From Chloroflexota bacterium (GTDB taxonomy: Bacteria; Chloroflexota; UBA11872; UBA12225), in assembly GCA_947446285.1 (NCBI GenBank), contig CANFGH010000018.1:1-41199 (forward strand): a DNA stretch of 41,199 bases, read 5' to 3'. The notes under the pieces are model-generated. The model did no database searches and was not told the origin of the DNA. It was given only the letters and a program-made list of their open reading frames with translations. Positions 39,262 through 41,199 of this stretch are shown one piece after another; within the stretch, counting starts at the first letter, position 1, and every line of letters starts with the position of its first letter. A program made the position numbers and the translations under genes.

Positions 39262-40779
39262 CTAGAGGCCGATGGAGATGGCCTTGACTTCGAGGAAGTG
39301 GTTGATGCCGTCGGAGCCGTTCTCGCGGGCGACGCCTGACTCCTTGAACCCGCCGAACGGGATGTGGGGACCGGTTGGCAGTGGGTCGTTTGCGCCCACG
39401 ATGCCGTACTCAAGACCCTCGGCAACCCGGAAGAGACGCCCGACATCGCGCGTGAAGAAATACGCGGCGAGGCCGTACGGCGTGTCGTTGGCCATGGAAA
39501 TGGCCTCTTCCTCGGTCTCGAACTCCATGATCGGGAGCACGGGACCGAAGGTCTCCTCGTGCATGACGAGCATCTCGGGATGGGCATTGCCGATGACGGT
39601 TGGCTCGAAGAACCATCCATGGAGGTGGCCATTGCCATTCCCGTTGGCGTGGCCATTCGCATGACCATTGGTCGGGGTGGAGAATGGCTTGCCACCGGCG
39701 AGGACGGTGCCACCGCGGGCAACGGCGTCGCGGACATGCTCCTCAACCTTGCGGAACCCATGCTCATCGATCAGCGGGCCGACCTGGACGCCGGCCTCGA
39801 GACCGTTGCCGACCTTCAGTGCGGAGACGCGCGACGCAACTTTCTCGGTGAAGGCCCCAGCAATTGACTTCTGCACGTACACCCGGTTGGTGCAAATGCA
39901 GGTCTGTCCGGCATTGCGGAAGCGGCTCAGGACGACGGCATCGGCAGCCTTGTCCATGTCGGCATCGTCGAAGACGATGAACGGCGCATGTCCACCGAGT
40001 TCCATTGAAACGCGCTTGACAGTCGTGGCGCACTTGGCGATGAGTTGCTTGCCAACCTCGGTCGATCCGGTGAAGGTGAGCTTGCGGACCTTGGGGTTGG
40101 TGGCGAGTTCGTCACCCATGCCGGCGGAGTCGGTGCCGGTGATGAGGTTGACGACACCCTTCGGGATCCCGACTTCCTCGAGGATCTTGTAGATCGCGAT
40201 CGCGATCAGCGGGGTCGCACGGGCCGGACGCAAGACCGCGGTGCACCCGGCAGCCAAGGCGGGTCCGAGCTTGCGGGTCACCATGCTGCACGGGAAGTTC
40301 CAGGGGGTGATCGCCGCGACCACTCCGACCGGCTGCTTGATCGTCAGGATCCGCGAATCGGTGCGGGCCGACGGCACGACTTCGCCGTAGATGCGACGCG
40401 CCTCTTCGGCGTTCCACTGGAAGAAGGATGCGGCGCCACGGGTCTCGCCAATGCTTTCGGCCAGCGGCTTGCCGTTCTCAAGGGTAAGGATCTCGGCGAG
40501 TTCATTGACGCGCTCGATCATCAGCGCCGCGGCCTTTGAGAGATACCCGGCACGAACCTCGGCGGGCAACTTGCTCCATGCCGGGAAGGCACGGTGCGCA
40601 GCCTCGATGGCTTCGGTCGTCTCGGCGCGACCACCATCGGCGCACTTGGCGATCACCTCACCCGTGGCCGGATTGCGCACCGCAAACGACTTCCCGCTAT
40701 GGGAAGCGCGCCACTCGCCATCGATATAGAGACCGTGTTCGACGACCGCTGTCGCCGCGTGTTCTACCTTCGTAGCCAT
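39262..40779 (-). CDS. Aldehyde dehydrogenase (succinate-semialdehyde / GabD-like) with His/Asn/Gly insertion
   Basis: This is a 505-residue ALDH starting at ATG 40779 (GGAGG upstream); a longer frame to 40908 is rejected. Active-site residues: oxyanion Asn161 in P-W-N-F-P, general base Glu260 in E-L-G-G-H-A-P and nucleophile Cys294 in G-Q-T-C-I-C-T-N. The NAD-ribose Lys and Glu of K-P-A-x-x-T-P are changed to Arg184 and Arg187 (L-R-P-A-R-A-T-P), which may shift cofactor choice toward NADP. At about 368-388 there is an N-G-H-A-N-G-H-A-N-G-N repeat insertion before F-E-P-T-V, unknown in the family. It may oxidise semialdehydes from sugar-acid or amino-acid breakdown. Confidence 0.87.
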   Translation of the reverse strand: MATKVEHAATAVVEHGLYIDGEWRASHSGKSFAVRNPATGEVIAKCADGGRAETTEAIEAAHRAFPAWSKLPAEVRAGYLSKAAALMIERVNELAEILTLENGKPLAESIGETRGAASFFQWNAEEARRIYGEVVPSARTDSRILTIKQPVGVVAAITPWNFPCSMVTRKLGPALAAGCTAVLRPARATPLIAIAIYKILEEVGIPKGVVNLITGTDSAGMGDELATNPKVRKLTFTGSTEVGKQLIAKCATTVKRVSMELGGHAPFIVFDDADMDKAADAVVLSRFRNAGQTCICTNRVYVQKSIAGAFTEKVASRVSALKVGNGLEAGVQVGPLIDEHGFRKVEEHVRDAVARGGTVLAGGKPFSTPTNGHANGHANGNGNGHLHGWFFEPTVIGNAHPEMLVMHEETFGPVLPIMEFETEEEAISMANDTPYGLAAYFFTRDVGRLFRVAEGLEYGIVGANDPLPTGPHIPFGGFKESGVARENGSDGINHFLEVKAISIGL

Positions 40780-41027
40780 TCCTGCCTCCGGCACACCCGC
40801 CCCGGGTGGCCCCACACAGGTCCGGGCAACGTACCCGGACCGCTGATCAATTGTCTCACTCCGGGACGTCAGGCACGACCCCCCGACCCGAAATCCAATC
40901 GGTCCCATCGGACCAATGGCGATGTCCCGCCATTACACCGGACGCCTGTCCACCGGCACGGTTGACACCACGCCACACGGCAATCCGAAAACGAGTCTAG
41001 CACCACTGTTACCACCGTACGGAGACA
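40780..41027. other. Intergenic region of 248 bp upstream of the aldehyde dehydrogenase
   Basis: I see no gene or tRNA here. The region carries the promoter of the aldehyde dehydrogenase gene on the minus strand. One inverted repeat, AATGGCG and CGCCATT around 40914-40936, is weak. No operator or riboswitch can be supported. Confidence 0.4.
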
Positions 41028-41199
41028 TCAGCGCGGAAGGGTGACCCCGTTGCGAGCAAATGCGCCCGCATAGAAGGGTAAATATTCCCAGAGGTGGTCA
41101 CCCCAGTACCAACCATCGTGCCCACCGTCAAAAGTGTGGAATTCGACAGACCGGCCACGTTCAAGAAGGGCATCGCGCAGTGCCTCGGCGCCAGACCGC
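41028..41199 (-). CDS. 3' end of an esterase-like alpha/beta-hydrolase gene (5' end outside window)
   Basis: The minus strand is open from the right edge of the window to the TGA at 41028-41030. It codes the last 56 residues of a protein. They contain E-F-H-T-F-D-G-G-H-D-G-W-Y-W and then L-W-E-Y-L-P-F-Y-A-G-A-F, matching the C-terminal end of esterase-D/Fes-like hydrolases (PF00756), where this His is catalytic. The rest of the gene is missing, so the substrate cannot be judged. It would be a second esterase next to the sugar-catabolic genes, upstream of the aldehyde dehydrogenase on the same strand. Confidence 0.7.
   Translation of the reverse strand, partial: RSGAEALRDALLERGRSVEFHTFDGGHDGWYWGDHLWEYLPFYAGAFARNGVTLPR

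Noticed and set aside
40780-41027. tRNA gene
   Set aside because: No cloverleaf or T-loop consensus could be formed on either strand.

Overview
This is a GC-rich bacterial window of about 41 kb with no rRNA, tRNA or CRISPR array. Gene density is high, start codons are a mix of ATG and GTG, and spacing is short. The gene mix resembles Chloroflexota (Thermomicrobia-like) or a similar GC-rich terrestrial bacterium. It includes several SDRs, two aldehyde dehydrogenases, an IlvD/Edd-type sugar-acid dehydratase, a mannonate-dehydratase-like enolase-superfamily enzyme, cupredoxins, and short palindromic repeats between genes. That assignment is an inference and is not firm.

Layout. Position 1-285 is the 3' end of a gene encoding a His/Ala/Asp/Glu repeat tail. 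0.3-2.9 kb holds a two-gene unit of unknown function, a GNAT acetyltransferase and a class I methyltransferase. 2.9-3.43 kb is a repeat-filled gap. 3.4-6.9 kb holds an mmsA-like dehydrogenase and two SDRs. 7-14.2 kb is mostly minus-strand: a GT2 glycosyltransferase, unknown proteins, a multi-spanning membrane protein, a secreted RNase-toxin-like lipoprotein with an overlapping partner gene, and a TSUP permease, with a plus-strand MFS transporter between them. 14.3-15.6 kb has two convergent membrane-protein genes whose 3' ends overlap by 107 bp. 15.7-19.5 kb has two SDRs and an IlvD/Edd dehydratase closed by a clear hairpin.

19.5-24.4 kb is the most distinctive locus. It has divergent genes for a two-TM potassium channel pore with an RCK-like tail, a cyclic-nucleotide-binding-fold protein, a soluble RCK-only paralogue of the channel tail, and a voltage-sensor protein that has no pore. 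Together they look like a potassium channel split over several polypeptides.

24.4-31.2 kb has an LPG-synthase/flippase-like protein, a mannonate-dehydratase-like enzyme and a copper operon (csoR, copA fused to a cupredoxin domain, a free cupredoxin, a CopZ-like chaperone). A GGG/CCC palindrome typical of CsoR operators lies upstream of csoR.

31.3-32.8 kb has a sugar isomerase/epimerase and a glutathione peroxidase. The peroxidase's active-site codon is an in-frame TGA followed at once by a strong bacterial-type SECIS hairpin, so it is very probably a selenoprotein. 32.9-41.2 kb has a DHA2 exporter, a SulP transporter, an esterase, an aldo/keto reductase, a coiled-coil protein, a second aldehyde dehydrogenase and the 3' end of an esterase-like gene.

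The scattered SDR, ALDH, IlvD, ManD-like, epimerase, esterase and AKR genes suggest a capacity for oxidative sugar and sugar-acid breakdown. The copper, GPx and cation-channel genes suggest metal, redox and ion homeostasis.
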